Source: Novosphingobium guangzhouense
GTDB lineage: Bacteria; Pseudomonadota; Alphaproteobacteria; Sphingomonadales; Sphingomonadaceae
Length of the DNA stretch: 64,000 nt
NCBI RefSeq assembly: GCF_002896965.1
Contig: NZ_LYMM01000002.1
Span: 62,001 to 126,000 of the forward strand
Reading direction: 5' to 3'
Part shown: positions 63,594-64,000 of the stretch, one piece after another
Numbering within the stretch: position 1 is the stretch's first letter
How the letters are laid out: each line of letters starts with the position of its first letter
The notes under the pieces: generated by a model
Told to the model about the DNA's origin: nothing
What the model saw: the letters and a program-made list of their open reading frames with translations, nothing else
Databases searched by the model: none
Position numbers and translations under genes: made by a program

Positions 63594-64000
63594 TCAGCTG
63601 CTTACGTCCTTGACCGTTTCCATCGCCACGAACGTGGATGTGCTGGCGACGTGCGGCAGGCTGGAGATCTTTTCGCCCAGCACCACGCGATAGCGGCGGA
63701 TATCGGCGGTGCGCACCTTGAGCAAATAGTCGAAGCTGCTGGCGATCATGTGGCATTCCTCCACTTCGGGAATGCGGCGCACGGCGCGGTTGAATTCGGT
63801 CAGCGCGCTTTCGCGGGTGTCCGACAGCTTGACCTCCGCGAAGGCGACATGGTCCAGCCCCAGGCTGGCGGGGTCGACCACGGCGCGAAAGCCGCGGATG
63901 ACGCCGCTTTCGACAAGGCGCCGCAAGCGCACCTGGCACGGCGTTTTCGACATGCCGACCGCTTTGGCAAGGTCGGTCACGGTGATCCGGCCATCGGCGC
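63594..64000 (-). CDS. Lrp/AsnC-family regulator, 5' end outside the window
   Basis: At least 135 codons are visible and the frame stays open to the window edge (residues ADGRITVTDLAKAVGMSKTP precede and include the helix-turn-helix), so the start lies beyond base 64000. SKTPCQVRLRRLVESGVIRG is the recognition helix and wing, and the rest is the RAM domain (DHVAFAEVKLSDT, ECHMIASSFDYLLKVR). It is likely to regulate the adjacent SDR or a gene past the window. Confidence 0.88.
   Translation of the reverse strand, partial: ADGRITVTDLAKAVGMSKTPCQVRLRRLVESGVIRGFRAVVDPASLGLDHVAFAEVKLSDTRESALTEFNRAVRRIPEVEECHMIASSFDYLLKVRTADIRRYRVVLGEKISSLPHVASTSTFVAMETVKDVSS

Overview
The window is GC-rich, densely coded bacterial chromosome. 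The content suggests an alphaproteobacterium of the Sphingomonadales (Novosphingobium/Sphingobium-like): a TonB-dependent receptor used for a small organic solute, several molybdenum hydroxylases, Lrp/AsnC and LysR regulators, and catabolic clusters with SDR, EthD and NTF2-like proteins. This placement is inferred from gene content, not from a marker gene. I saw no insertion sequence, prophage, CRISPR array, rRNA or tRNA.

Layout. 1-2720: end of a beta-oxidation operon (multifunctional hydratase/dehydrogenase, acyl-CoA dehydrogenase). 2773-5831: Leu/Glu-type amino-acid dehydrogenase divergent from an Lrp/AsnC regulator, then an MHS-family symporter. 6033-11804: periplasmic aldehyde oxidoreductase paoABC, a LysR regulator and an aldo/keto reductase. 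12011-13393: fumC. 13582-32406: a plus-strand run of 18 tightly packed or overlapping genes for complete purine catabolism. 32434-34563 (minus): LOG-type phosphoribohydrolase, purine phosphoribosyltransferase and a LysR regulator. 34816-41268 (plus): two NUP-family proteins, a secreted adenosine-deaminase-like enzyme and a TonB receptor. 41292-47652 (minus): a five-gene exported redox cassette (cytochrome b, cytochrome c', ankyrin protein, DUF1552, DUF1592). 47848-51561 (minus): all four acetyl-CoA carboxylase subunits. 51972-54814: fdhD and a telA/xpaC-like pair. 54876-64000: an uncharacterised catabolic region with EthD, NTF2-like, two SDRs, an SMP-30 protein, a CO-dehydrogenase-like molybdenum hydroxylase set and an AsnC regulator that runs off the end.

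How the genes work together. The purine operon encodes deamination of adenine and guanine, xanthine oxidation (xdhABC), a flavoprotein that takes the place of a uricase (HpyO-like), uraH, uraD, puuE, allantoate amidohydrolase, ureidoglycine-glyoxylate transaminase and hpxWXYZ for oxalurate/oxamate breakdown, plus an NCS2 base permease. The downstream plus-strand group looks like the supply side: outer-membrane uptake through the TonB receptor, then periplasmic deamination and cleavage of nucleosides before bases are imported. A near-identical 44-bp element lies in front of both transcription units (13438-13481 and 34576-34619, 34 of 44 positions identical with the same spacing). The second copy sits directly upstream of the LysR gene, so that regulator probably controls both halves.
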